From: an uncultured Clostridia bacterium | GTDB lineage: Bacteria; Bacillota; Clostridia; Lachnospirales; Lachnospiraceae | Direction: 5' to 3' | DNA length: 16,265 nt | Assembly (NCBI GenBank): GCA_946405675.1 | Contig: CAMJIC010000029.1 | Location: forward strand, 1-16,265 | Position numbers and translations under genes: made by a program | Shown: piece after piece, positions 6,820 to 13,583 of the stretch | Layout: each line of letters starts with the position of its first letter | Position numbering within the stretch: position 1 is the first letter of the stretch | The notes under the pieces: generated by a model | The model's input: only the letters and a program-made list of their open reading frames with translations | The model's database searches: none | What the model was told of the DNA's origin: nothing

Positions 6820-7167
6820 ATGATCGAGCTTGATTTCTATTTCAGCCAGGATGATTTGCTGACGGGCTTTCGGTCCGGCGGACATGCCGGAGCGGGAGAG
6901 TATGGGCATGATATTGTTTGCAGTGCGGTGTCGGCGCTGACGATCGGCTGCATCAACTCCCTGGAATCGCTTACGCAGGCAGGTTTTGACCTGGACGCTG
7001 CGAAGGACGGCGGTTTTGTGGAGATCAGCCTTAAGCCGGAATCGGCAGAAGATCACGATGCACAGCTGCTGCTGAAGTCGCTGGAGCTTTCGATCACGCA
7101 GATTGCTGAGAGCTATCCGGAGAATATCCGGATCAGACACATCGAAAGAAAGAATTACGGGAGGTAA
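6820..7167 (+). CDS. prp: Ribosomal-processing cysteine protease Prp
   Basis: This 115-aa protein is the protease that removes the N-terminal extension of L27 in Firmicutes and relatives. It begins MIELDFYF and contains GFRSGGHAGAGEYGHDIVCS. His22 and Cys34 occupy the positions of the catalytic His-Cys pair known from S. aureus Prp. The rest, including SALTIGCINSLE, follows the family. ATG 6820 was chosen over an in-frame start at 6643 because that would run backwards through rplU, and the protein homology starts here. It lies between L21 and its substrate L27 (7 nt downstream), the conserved arrangement that keeps protease and substrate together. Confidence 0.95.
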   Translation: MIELDFYFSQDDLLTGFRSGGHAGAGEYGHDIVCSAVSALTIGCINSLESLTQAGFDLDAAKDGGFVEISLKPESAEDHDAQLLLKSLELSITQIAESYPENIRIRHIERKNYGR

Positions 7168-7173
7168 GATAAG

Positions 7174-7476
7174 ATGCTTAACATGAACCTTCAGTTCTTC
7201 GCTCATAAAAAGGGTGTCGGTTCCACAAAGAACGGCCGTGATTCCGAGTCCAAGAGACTTGGCGCAAAGAGAGCGGACGGACAGTTTGTCAAGGCAGGAA
7301 ACATTCTGTACAGACAGCGTGGAACCCACATTCATCCGGGTGAGAACGTTGGCCTGGGCAAAGATGATACGCTGTATGCGAAGGCAGACGGAATTGTTCA
7401 TTTTTCCAGACTGGGCAAGTACCGCAAGCAGGTCTCCATCATTGTGAGAGAAGAGGCGGAGGCTGCGGCTGAGTAA
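7174..7476 (+). CDS. rpmA: 50S ribosomal protein L27, with Prp-cleaved N-terminal extension
   Basis: This 100-aa protein begins MLNMNLQFFAHKKGVGSTKN. Residues 1-9 form the Firmicutes extension ending LQFF, and Prp is known to cut between this Phe and AHKKG. The mature protein therefore starts at Ala10, placing its N-terminal tail near the peptidyl-transferase centre. Conserved L27 segments such as RGTHIHPGENVG are present. The Shine-Dalgarno GGGAGG overlaps the prp stop, so translation is probably coupled. A terminator at 7520-7555 closes the operon. Confidence 0.98.
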   Translation: MLNMNLQFFAHKKGVGSTKNGRDSESKRLGAKRADGQFVKAGNILYRQRGTHIHPGENVGLGKDDTLYAKADGIVHFSRLGKYRKQVSIIVREEAEAAAE

Positions 7477-7519
7477 CGGATACTCAGAATTGCCTGATAT
7501 CGTTTTGCTTGAGAAGTCG

Positions 7520-7555
7520 AAGGTGCGGGTACATATGTATCCGCACCTTTTCTTC
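7520..7555 (+). terminator. Intrinsic terminator of rplU-prp-rpmA
   Basis: AAGGTGCGG and CCGCACCTT (7520-7528 and 7541-7549) form the base of a 15-bp hairpin whose top is the self-complementary ACATATGT region, with one G-T pair. It is followed by TTCTT. Located 43 bp after the rpmA stop, it separates rpmA from obgE, which are often transcribed together in related bacteria. Confidence 0.85.
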
Positions 7556-7560
7556 AGGGA

Positions 7561-7590
7561 TAACTGTTCAGAACCTGTTCTGAACAGTTA
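7561..7590. repeat. Perfect 14+14 bp inverted repeat made of two tandem 9-bp palindromes (operator-like)
   Basis: TAACTGTTCAGAAC (7561-7574) and its exact reverse complement (7577-7590) are separated by CT. Each arm contains its own 9-bp palindrome: GTTCAGAAC at 7566-7574 and GTTCTGAAC at 7577-7585. Their centres are 11 bp apart, about one helical turn. This suits two dimers binding the same face of the DNA. A weak -35/-10 pair (TTCTGA at 7578, TCTAAT at 7601, 17-bp spacing) overlaps its right half. A hairpin role is the alternative, though there is no T-run. Confidence 0.6.
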
Positions 7591-7609
7591 CCTGCAGGAT
7601 TCTAATGAG

Positions 7610-7676
7610 TTACAGGTCACACTTCTGCCAGTGGGCACACCCGCAGGCCGTCCCGCTGGCAGGGCGTGACTTGCAG
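7610..7676. repeat. Dispersed palindromic intergenic element R2 (subtype A)
   Basis: The inner stem CTGCCAGTGGG pairs with CCCGCTGGCAG (7625-7635 with 7652-7662, one G-T pair). Two further G-T pairs and a small internal loop lead to the outer arm, where TTACAGGTCAC at 7610-7620 pairs imperfectly with GTGACTTGCAG at 7666-7676. The loop is 16 nt. It is the closest relative of R1. It lies 33 bp upstream of the obgE start, so it would be in the 5' leader of obgE if the promoter is at about 7578-7606. Confidence 0.8.
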
Positions 7677-7709
7677 CCTTGATTGTTTGATAACGACAGG
7701 AGTTACCTT

Positions 7710-9002
7710 ATGTTTGCTGACAGAGCAAAAATCATCATTCGTTCCGGAAAGGGCGGAGACGGGCATGTAAGCTTCCGGCGTGAGAAGTTTGTCCCGGACG
7801 GCGGACCGGACGGAGGCGACGGCGGAAAAGGCGGAGACGTCATTTTTGAGGTGGATAATAATACCAATACGCTGATGGCTTACCGGCACCACAGGAAATA
7901 CTCCGCGACGGACGGGGAGGCCGGCAGAAAGAAGCGACAGCACGGCGCGGACGGAAAGGATATCGTTCTGAGGGTTCCCGAAGGAACCGTCGTGAAGCTG
8001 GCAAGTACCGGCGAGGTGATCGCAGACCTGTCAGGTGAAAACCGCCGCCAGATCGTCCTGAAGGGCGGAAGGGGCGGAAACGGGAACATGCATTACGCGA
8101 CTTCCACCATGCAGGCGCCGACGTATGCGCAGCCGGGGCAGGAGGCGCGGGAGCTTGAGGTGGCGCTGGAACTGAAGCTGATCGCGGATGTGGGACTGAT
8201 CGGTTATCCGAATGTGGGGAAATCCACCCTGCTTTCACGCATTTCCAACGCATCGCCGAAAATAGCAGATTATCATTTCACCACTCTGGAACCCAATCTC
8301 GGCGTTGTGGATCTGGGAGACGGAGAGGGATTTGTCGTTGCCGACATCCCTGGCCTGATCGAGGGAGCCAGCCAGGGCGCGGGGCTTGGGCATGAATTCC
8401 TGCGCCACATTGAGCGCTGCAAGATCCTGGTGCATGTGGTGGATGCGGCGTCGGTCGAAGGGCGGGATCCCGTGGAGGATATCTATCGGATCGATGAAGA
8501 GCTGGCGGCCTACAATGTATCCCTTGAGAAAAAGCCTCAGATCATTGCGGCCAATAAATGTGATGCGGTCTATTCGCAGGACCTGGATCCTGTCGGGCGG
8601 ATCCGCGCAGAGTTCGGGCCAAAGGGCGTGAAGGTATTCGCAATCTCCGCAGCGACCGGGCAGGGCTTGAAGGAACTGTTGTACGCGGTGTATGATATGC
8701 TCCAGACTGTCCCGAAGGAGGTCGAGGTATTTGCCCAGGAGTATTTCCCGGAGGATCATATTCCGGGGAACAACCTTCCGTACCAGGTGTGGCGGGATGA
8801 AGAAGACGCCCATCTGTTCCATGTGGAAGGGCCTAAGGTTGAGAAGATGCTGGGGTATACGAACCTTGATTCGGAGAAGGGCTTCCGTTTCTTCCAGAAT
8901 TTCCTGAAGGATACAGGGATCCTGAAGGACCTGGAGAAGCTGGGTGTGGAAGACGGTGATACTGTCAAGCTGTACGGGCTGCAGTTTGAATATTTCAGAT
9001 AG
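7710..9002 (+). CDS. obgE: GTPase ObgE (CgtA)
   Basis: This 430-aa GTPase acts in 50S subunit assembly and links ribosome status to growth and stress signals. The glycine-rich Obg domain (about 1-158) begins MFADRAKIIIRSGKGGDGH and carries the GGPDGGDGGKGGD repeats. The G domain has G1 GYPNVGKS at 165-172, G3 DIPGLIE, G4 NKCD and G5 SAA. The C-terminal OCT domain (about 350-430) includes FRFFQNFLKDTGILKDLEKL. The ATG at 7710 fits the family start and has GACAGGAG 7 nt upstream; an in-frame TTG at 7683 would add nine atypical residues. Unlike the common arrangement it has its own upstream intergenic region, and leuS follows after 13 nt. Confidence 0.98.
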   Translation: MFADRAKIIIRSGKGGDGHVSFRREKFVPDGGPDGGDGGKGGDVIFEVDNNTNTLMAYRHHRKYSATDGEAGRKKRQHGADGKDIVLRVPEGTVVKLASTGEVIADLSGENRRQIVLKGGRGGNGNMHYATSTMQAPTYAQPGQEARELEVALELKLIADVGLIGYPNVGKSTLLSRISNASPKIADYHFTTLEPNLGVVDLGDGEGFVVADIPGLIEGASQGAGLGHEFLRHIERCKILVHVVDAASVEGRDPVEDIYRIDEELAAYNVSLEKKPQIIAANKCDAVYSQDLDPVGRIRAEFGPKGVKVFAISAATGQGLKELLYAVYDMLQTVPKEVEVFAQEYFPEDHIPGNNLPYQVWRDEEDAHLFHVEGPKVEKMLGYTNLDSEKGFRFFQNFLKDTGILKDLEKLGVEDGDTVKLYGLQFEYFR

Positions 9003-9015
9003 GAGGAGCATCACG

Positions 9016-11439
9016 ATGGCGATTTCGTACAATCACAGAGCGATCGAACAAAAATGGCGCAGGGAATGGGAGGAGCATCCCATCAATGTGGAAGGAGACA
9101 AGGAAAAGTATTATTGCCTGGATATGTTTCCGTACCCGTCCGGCAACGGACTCCATGTGGGACATTGGCGGGGATATGTGATTTCCGATGCCTGGAGCCG
9201 TTATAAGATGATGCAGGGATACTATGTCATCCATCCCATGGGATGGGATGCGTTCGGCCTTCCTGCGGAGAATTATGCCATCAAGACCGGCCAGCATCCC
9301 AGGATCTCCACTGAGGCAAATATCAGGAATATCAAAAAGCAGATTAAGCAGATCGCTGCCATCTATGACTGGGACAGGGAAGTGGATACCACGGATCCTG
9401 CTTTCTACAAATGGACCCAGTGGATCTTTGTGCAGCTGTTCAAGAAGGGGCTTGCCTATGAAAAGGAATTCCCGCTGAACTGGTGCCCGGGCTGCAAGGC
9501 GGTCCTTGCAAATGAAGAGGTCGTCAATGGCTGCTGCGAGCGCTGCGGAACCCCGGTCACAAAGAAGAACCTGCGCCAGTGGATGCTGAAGATCACGGAT
9601 TACGCGGACCGTCTGCTGGAGGGGCTGGATACCCTGGACTGGCCGGAGAAGGTCAAGAAGATGCAGACTGACTGGATCGGGAAGAGCTATGGGGCAGAGG
9701 TGGACTTTCCTGTAGAAGGAAGGGATGACAAGATCAAGGTATATACGACCCGTCCGGATACGCTCTATGGCGCGACCTTCATGGTCCTCAGCCCGGAGCA
9801 TGCGCTGACAAAGAGCCTTGCGACGGACGAGACAAGGGAAGCGGTGGAGAAATACATCGCAGATGCCGCCAACAAGTCGAACGTCGATCGTATGGCCGTC
9901 TCAGATAAGGATAAGACCGGTGTCTTTACCGGATCCTATGCGATCAACCCGCTCAACGGCGCAAAGATCCCGATCTGGACCTCCGATTACGTCCTTGCAG
10001 ATTATGGGACAGGCGCCATCATGTGCGTTCCTGCTCATGATGACAGAGACTTTGCATTCGCGAAGAAATTTGACCTCCCGATCGTCCAGGTCATTTCCCA
10101 GGACGGGAAGGAAATCGAGAACATGACAGAAGCCGTGACCGCGGTCAGCGGCGTCCTGATCAATTCCGGCGACTGGAACGGCAGGGACTGCGCGGAAATG
10201 AAAAAGGAAGCGCCCTATATCGTGGAGGAGATGGGCATCGGTAAGGCGACGGTCAATTATAAGCTGCGTGACTGGGTCTTTTCAAGGCAAAGGTACTGGG
10301 GGGAACCCATCCCGATCATTCATTGCCCGAACTGCGGCAATGTGCCTGTTCCGGAAGAGGATCTCCCGGTCCTTCTTCCTGATGTCAAGAGCTACGAGCC
10401 GACGGACACGGGAGAATCTCCCCTGGCACACATGGATGACTGGGTGAACTGCACCTGCCCGAAGTGCGGCGGCGCCGCGAAGCGTGAGACGAACACGATG
10501 CCCCAGTGGGCCGGTTCGTCCTGGTATTTCCTGCGCTATGTAGATCCGCACAACGACAAGGAACTGGTTTCCAGGGAGAAGGCGGACAAGTACCTGCCGG
10601 TTGACATGTACATCGGCGGCGTGGAGCATGCTGTCCTTCACCTGCTGTATTCCCGGTTTTGGACGAAGTTTCTGCATGACATCGGTGTGGTGGACTTTGA
10701 TGAGCCGTTTATCAAGCTGTTCAACCAGGGAATGATCACCGGCAAGAATGGCATCAAGATGTCGAAGTCCAAGGGAAATGTGATCAGCCCGGATGACCTG
10801 GTTGAGAATTACGGCTGTGACAGCCTGAGAATGTATGAGCTGTTTGTCGGGCCGCCGGAACTGGACGCGGAGTGGGACGACAGGGGAATTGACGGTGTCT
10901 ACCGGTTCCTGTCCAGGTTCTACAACATGGTCATGGAGAACAAGAGCCAGACAGAATTTGTGCCCAGCCGCGAGATGGTGCGTGTCCATCACAAGATGAT
11001 CGACACGATCAGCCGCAGGTTTGAGAGCTTTTCACTGAATACTGTCGTCTCAGGCTTCATGGAATACACGAATGCCCTGGTAAAGCTGAATCAGGCGGAG
11101 GGCGGGATTGACCATGCCACGCTTGAGGATGCAGTGATCATGCTTGCGCCCTTCGCGCCGCATATCGGAGAAGAGCTTTGGAGGGAGCTGGGCCATGAGG
11201 ACTCTGTGTTCCACCAGTCCTGGCCAGTGTGCGATCCGGAGGCGATGAAGGAAGATGAGATTGAGTATCCGGTGCAGATGATGGGCAAAACGAGAGCCGT
11301 CATTAAGCTCCCGGTGGATGTCACAAAGGATGAGGCGCTGGCGAAAGCGAAGGAAGCCCTTGGAGAGAAGCTCGAAGGCAAGACGATCCTGAAAGAGATC
11401 TTTGTGCCGAAGAAGATCATTAATATTGTGGCGAAATAA
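9016..11439 (+). CDS. leuS: Leucyl-tRNA synthetase
   Basis: This 807-aa class I synthetase attaches leucine to tRNA-Leu. The start at ATG 9016 follows AGGAGGAG, which overlaps the obgE stop. The signature HIGH-type motif is HVGH at 47-50, after PYPSGNGL. The class I KMSKS loop is KMSKS at 581-585 in GIKMSKSKGN. An N-terminal zinc-type knot is visible (CPGC...CCERC, around residues 157-178). The CP1 editing domain shows TTRPDTLYGATF and VPAHDDRDF, the latter carrying the Asp that normally guards against mischarging. Length and motifs suggest a fully active, editing-proficient enzyme. No T-box leader precedes it: the spacer to obgE is only 13 bp, so it is probably driven by the obgE promoter. 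Confidence 0.98.
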   Translation: MAISYNHRAIEQKWRREWEEHPINVEGDKEKYYCLDMFPYPSGNGLHVGHWRGYVISDAWSRYKMMQGYYVIHPMGWDAFGLPAENYAIKTGQHPRISTEANIRNIKKQIKQIAAIYDWDREVDTTDPAFYKWTQWIFVQLFKKGLAYEKEFPLNWCPGCKAVLANEEVVNGCCERCGTPVTKKNLRQWMLKITDYADRLLEGLDTLDWPEKVKKMQTDWIGKSYGAEVDFPVEGRDDKIKVYTTRPDTLYGATFMVLSPEHALTKSLATDETREAVEKYIADAANKSNVDRMAVSDKDKTGVFTGSYAINPLNGAKIPIWTSDYVLADYGTGAIMCVPAHDDRDFAFAKKFDLPIVQVISQDGKEIENMTEAVTAVSGVLINSGDWNGRDCAEMKKEAPYIVEEMGIGKATVNYKLRDWVFSRQRYWGEPIPIIHCPNCGNVPVPEEDLPVLLPDVKSYEPTDTGESPLAHMDDWVNCTCPKCGGAAKRETNTMPQWAGSSWYFLRYVDPHNDKELVSREKADKYLPVDMYIGGVEHAVLHLLYSRFWTKFLHDIGVVDFDEPFIKLFNQGMITGKNGIKMSKSKGNVISPDDLVENYGCDSLRMYELFVGPPELDAEWDDRGIDGVYRFLSRFYNMVMENKSQTEFVPSREMVRVHHKMIDTISRRFESFSLNTVVSGFMEYTNALVKLNQAEGGIDHATLEDAVIMLAPFAPHIGEELWRELGHEDSVFHQSWPVCDPEAMKEDEIEYPVQMMGKTRAVIKLPVDVTKDEALAKAKEALGEKLEGKTILKEIFVPKKIINIVAK

Positions 11440-11443
11440 TGTT

Positions 11444-11510
11444 TGTAAGTCACTCCATGTCCTGCCAGGCCGGTCAGTGAGCTGTAACCTTGCGGGGGAG
11501 TGACTTGTAT
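11444..11510. repeat. Dispersed palindromic intergenic element R3 (subtype B)
   Basis: The ends are a perfect 10-bp inverted repeat: AAGTCACTCC at 11447-11456 pairs with GGAGTGACTT at 11497-11506. The interior (11462-11490), read on the minus strand, matches R4 bases 13402-13430 at 26 of 29 positions (AGGTTACAG, TCACTG, CCGGCC, GGCAG blocks). It begins 5-7 bp after the leuS stop and precedes the shared terminator. Relative to R4 it is shorter on one side and lies in the opposite orientation. Confidence 0.8.
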
Positions 11511-11515
11511 ATGGA

Positions 11516-11558
11516 AAGACCCGGAGGGATGGGTAGGATTCTCATCCCTCCGGGTTTT
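11516..11558. terminator. Terminator between convergent leuS and rqcH
   Basis: ACCCGGAGGGATG at 11519-11531 pairs perfectly with CATCCCTCCGGGT at 11543-11555 over an 11-nt loop. TTTT extends from the right arm (A-T pairs to the AAA on the left), so it works best for leuS on the plus strand. On the minus strand the hairpin is followed by CTTTCC, so it may also stop rqcH transcripts. It lies 10 bp past the rqcH stop. Confidence 0.88.
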
Positions 11559-11568
11559 ATGATTGGCT

Positions 11569-13326
11569 TTATTCTATGAGAGTCAGCTGTGAGATGTCGG
11601 GGCGGGCGGTCATGGAATAATTCGTATAGTAAATGACAAAACCCGGCTTGGAGCCGTTTGGCTTTTTGACTTCGCGCCGCTGGACGTAGTCGATCTCCAC
11701 CTTGTCCGCGTCCCTGGCGCTGGAATAGTAGGCAGCGGCGGAGGCAGCAAGCTCAAATACATGGTCCGGCAGGTCCTGCCCGTCCTTCCTGCGTGCAATC
11801 ACATGGGAGCCGGGCGCCTTCTTGGAATGGAACCACCAGTCAGAGGCATTCGCGGACTTAAATGTGAGCTCATCGTTCTGAAGGTTATTTTTACCGACGT
11901 AGATATCATATCCGTCCTGGGTACGGTAATGCCAGGGGCGGGACCGTTCAGGGCGGGATGCGCCTTTCTTCTTTTGTGTGTCGTGTTTTTTCAGGTATCC
12001 GGAAGTGACTAATTCTTCCCGGATCTGATTCAGGTCCGCTTCACTCTGTGCCTGGTCGAGGAAGGTCTGGATGGATTTGAGCTGCTCCACCTCAGACCGG
12101 GTCTGCTCCGTCAGCTCGCTCAGAGCTTCGAAGGTGCGTTTTAATTTTTCATACTTCTCATAGTACCGCTGGGCATTTTCCGAAGCGGTCTTGTTGGGGT
12201 CAAGGGTGATCTTCACCTCTGTGTCATTGTCGTAATAATTCGGGAGAGTGACGCTTGAGGCGCCAGACGGCACATTGTACCCCCATGTATTCAGAAGCTC
12301 TCCGTACAGGCGGAATTTATCCCGTTTTCCGGTATCCTTCAGCTGGCGCTCCTGCAGGTCCAGCTTTTTGGCTTCCCTCTCCAGCATGGTGTTCACCAGA
12401 TGCCTGAGATCCGCGCTTTTCTGGCGGATCCGGGAGGAAGCGTTTTTCTGCGCATAATAGGTTTCAAGCACCTCTGAGATGGAATCAAACTGCCTGGCAG
12501 CCATATCCTGGTACATCGTCAGGGGAACCGATGAGAATTCAACAGGGATATCCTGCGCATCATAGATGATATTAGGTGAAAAGATTCCCTCCCTGACATC
12601 CTCCATCAGCTGAAGAAAGATCCTTGCCAGATGCAGCTGCCCGTCCTCAGGGATCTCCTTCGCGCTCATATCGCTGTCCAGGTTTGCACGGCAGCACACC
12701 TCCTGCGCAATGACAGGGCTGATGCCGGTAAAACTCATGTAAATCGCCTTAAACAAAGGCTGCGGCTTTGTGAAGACAGCCGACACGAAATCCTCCCTTC
12801 CCGCGCTGAGCGGATCCAGCTTATCCTGTGTCAGGGCGATAAAATACTGTCTTCCCGGCAAAACCTCCCGCACCGAAGATGTCTGGGCGGAAATGTGCTT
12901 GAGGGAGTCGATGATCATGCCTTTCTCATCGCAGAAGATCAGGTTAGAATGCTTCCCCATCAGCTCCAGCACCAGGTCCTTCCGCCGAAGGTCGCCCATC
13001 TCATCATAATGCTCGATCTCAAAATGAATGATCCTCTCCAGGGAAGGCTGCCACACCCTGATGATCTTCCCGCTCCCGATATGCTTGCGCAGCAGCATGC
13101 AGAAATTCGGCGCTTTCATCGGGCTGAGCTTATTCTTCTCCGTAAAGTAGATCAGCGGAAGCGAAGCGGAAGCAGAAATCAAAAGCCGCCTTTGCCCCGC
13201 CATTGTCTTCACCGTAAGCATGATCTCATCCGCCTCCGGCTGGGCAATCTTACTGATCCGCGCCCCCGCCAGGGAAGCGTTCATTTCATTCACGATATTT
13301 GCAACGGCAATTCCATCAAGAGCCAT
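11569..13326 (-). CDS. rqcH: RqcH, NFACT-family ribosome quality-control factor
   Basis: This 585-aa protein (older annotations: fibronectin-binding protein) belongs to the NFACT family. In bacteria it binds stalled 50S-nascent chain complexes and adds C-terminal alanine tails that mark the chain for degradation. Visible parts are NFACT-N (about 1-175, starting MALDGIAVANIVNEM), a helical/HhH part, a long coiled-coil region (about 290-435, rich in Glu, Lys and Gln), and C-terminal NFACT-R (about 450-570) with DWWFHSKKAPGSHV. The Asp97-Arg98 pair needed by B. subtilis RqcH for tRNA-Ala work appears here as Glu97-Arg98 in PSLERII, a conservative change. It is the only minus-strand gene, convergent with leuS and divergent from yicC. 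Confidence 0.96.
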   Translation of the reverse strand: MALDGIAVANIVNEMNASLAGARISKIAQPEADEIMLTVKTMAGQRRLLISASASLPLIYFTEKNKLSPMKAPNFCMLLRKHIGSGKIIRVWQPSLERIIHFEIEHYDEMGDLRRKDLVLELMGKHSNLIFCDEKGMIIDSLKHISAQTSSVREVLPGRQYFIALTQDKLDPLSAGREDFVSAVFTKPQPLFKAIYMSFTGISPVIAQEVCCRANLDSDMSAKEIPEDGQLHLARIFLQLMEDVREGIFSPNIIYDAQDIPVEFSSVPLTMYQDMAARQFDSISEVLETYYAQKNASSRIRQKSADLRHLVNTMLEREAKKLDLQERQLKDTGKRDKFRLYGELLNTWGYNVPSGASSVTLPNYYDNDTEVKITLDPNKTASENAQRYYEKYEKLKRTFEALSELTEQTRSEVEQLKSIQTFLDQAQSEADLNQIREELVTSGYLKKHDTQKKKGASRPERSRPWHYRTQDGYDIYVGKNNLQNDELTFKSANASDWWFHSKKAPGSHVIARRKDGQDLPDHVFELAASAAAYYSSARDADKVEIDYVQRREVKKPNGSKPGFVIYYTNYSMTARPDISQLTLIE

Positions 13327-13349
13327 ATGAGCCAGGTTCCTTCCTTAAA

Positions 13350-13379
13350 ATTATGTTCGGATATTTTGACAGATTGCAG
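13350..13379 (-). promoter_or_regulatory. Weak candidate promoter for rqcH
   Basis: On the minus strand, CATAAT (13355-13350) is a good -10, preceded after 18 bp by CTGCAA (13379-13374), a poor -35. The distance to the rqcH start is about 24 bp, leaving a very short leader with an AAGGAAGG site. The -35 touches the outer edge of repeat R4. Confidence 0.3.
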
Positions 13380-13464
13380 GTAACAAGCCACAACCCTCTC
13401 CAGGTTACAGTTCACTGCCCGGCCGGGCAGTGAAACGTGACCTGGCCAGGGTGTGACTTGTAAC
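13380..13464. repeat. Dispersed palindromic intergenic element R4 (subtype B, longest copy)
   Basis: An 85-bp near-complete inverted repeat. The outer arms GTAACAAGCCAC and GTGTGACTTGTAAC are followed by CTCTCCAGGTTAC-like and GTGACCTGGCCAGG-like segments with a few mismatches. The core is an exact 24-bp palindrome at 13411-13434, centred on CCGGCCGG. Transcribed, it would make a hairpin of about 40 bp with almost no loop. It lies between the rqcH and yicC promoters, sharing the R3 core. Confidence 0.82.
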
Positions 13465-13503
13465 ACTGTAACCGGTATGTAGACTGTTATACCACAATCT
13501 ACA

Positions 13504-13533
13504 TTGACTTTAAAGAAAACATAGACTTATAAT
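13504..13533 (+). promoter_or_regulatory. Sigma-A promoter for yicC-remA-gmk-rpoZ-rimO
   Basis: TTGACT at 13504-13509 is followed by an exact TATAAT at 13528-13533 with an 18-bp spacer. It is the clearest promoter in the window, about 50 bp upstream of the yicC start. A second TTGACT at 13535-13540 has no good -10. The yicC ribosome binding site (AAAGG at 13567-13571) is comparatively weak. Confidence 0.8.
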
Positions 13534-13583
13534 ATTGACTGAATCTTTATGTGCACCCATACAAATAAAGGCTGACAGAGACT

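Noticed and set aside
7561..7590. LexA/DinR-type SOS box
   Set aside because: The Firmicutes box has GAAC and GTTC separated by four bases, whereas here the inner spacing is two, and no SOS gene follows.
7683..7709. Upstream TTG start for obgE
   Set aside because: Nine added residues (MFDNDRSYL) are not part of the Obg family start and the strong GACAGGAG site is positioned for ATG 7710.
11440..11568. A small gene or tRNA in the leuS-rqcH gap
   Set aside because: No tRNA cloverleaf or ORF with a ribosome binding site is present; the gap is fully accounted for by R3 and the terminator.
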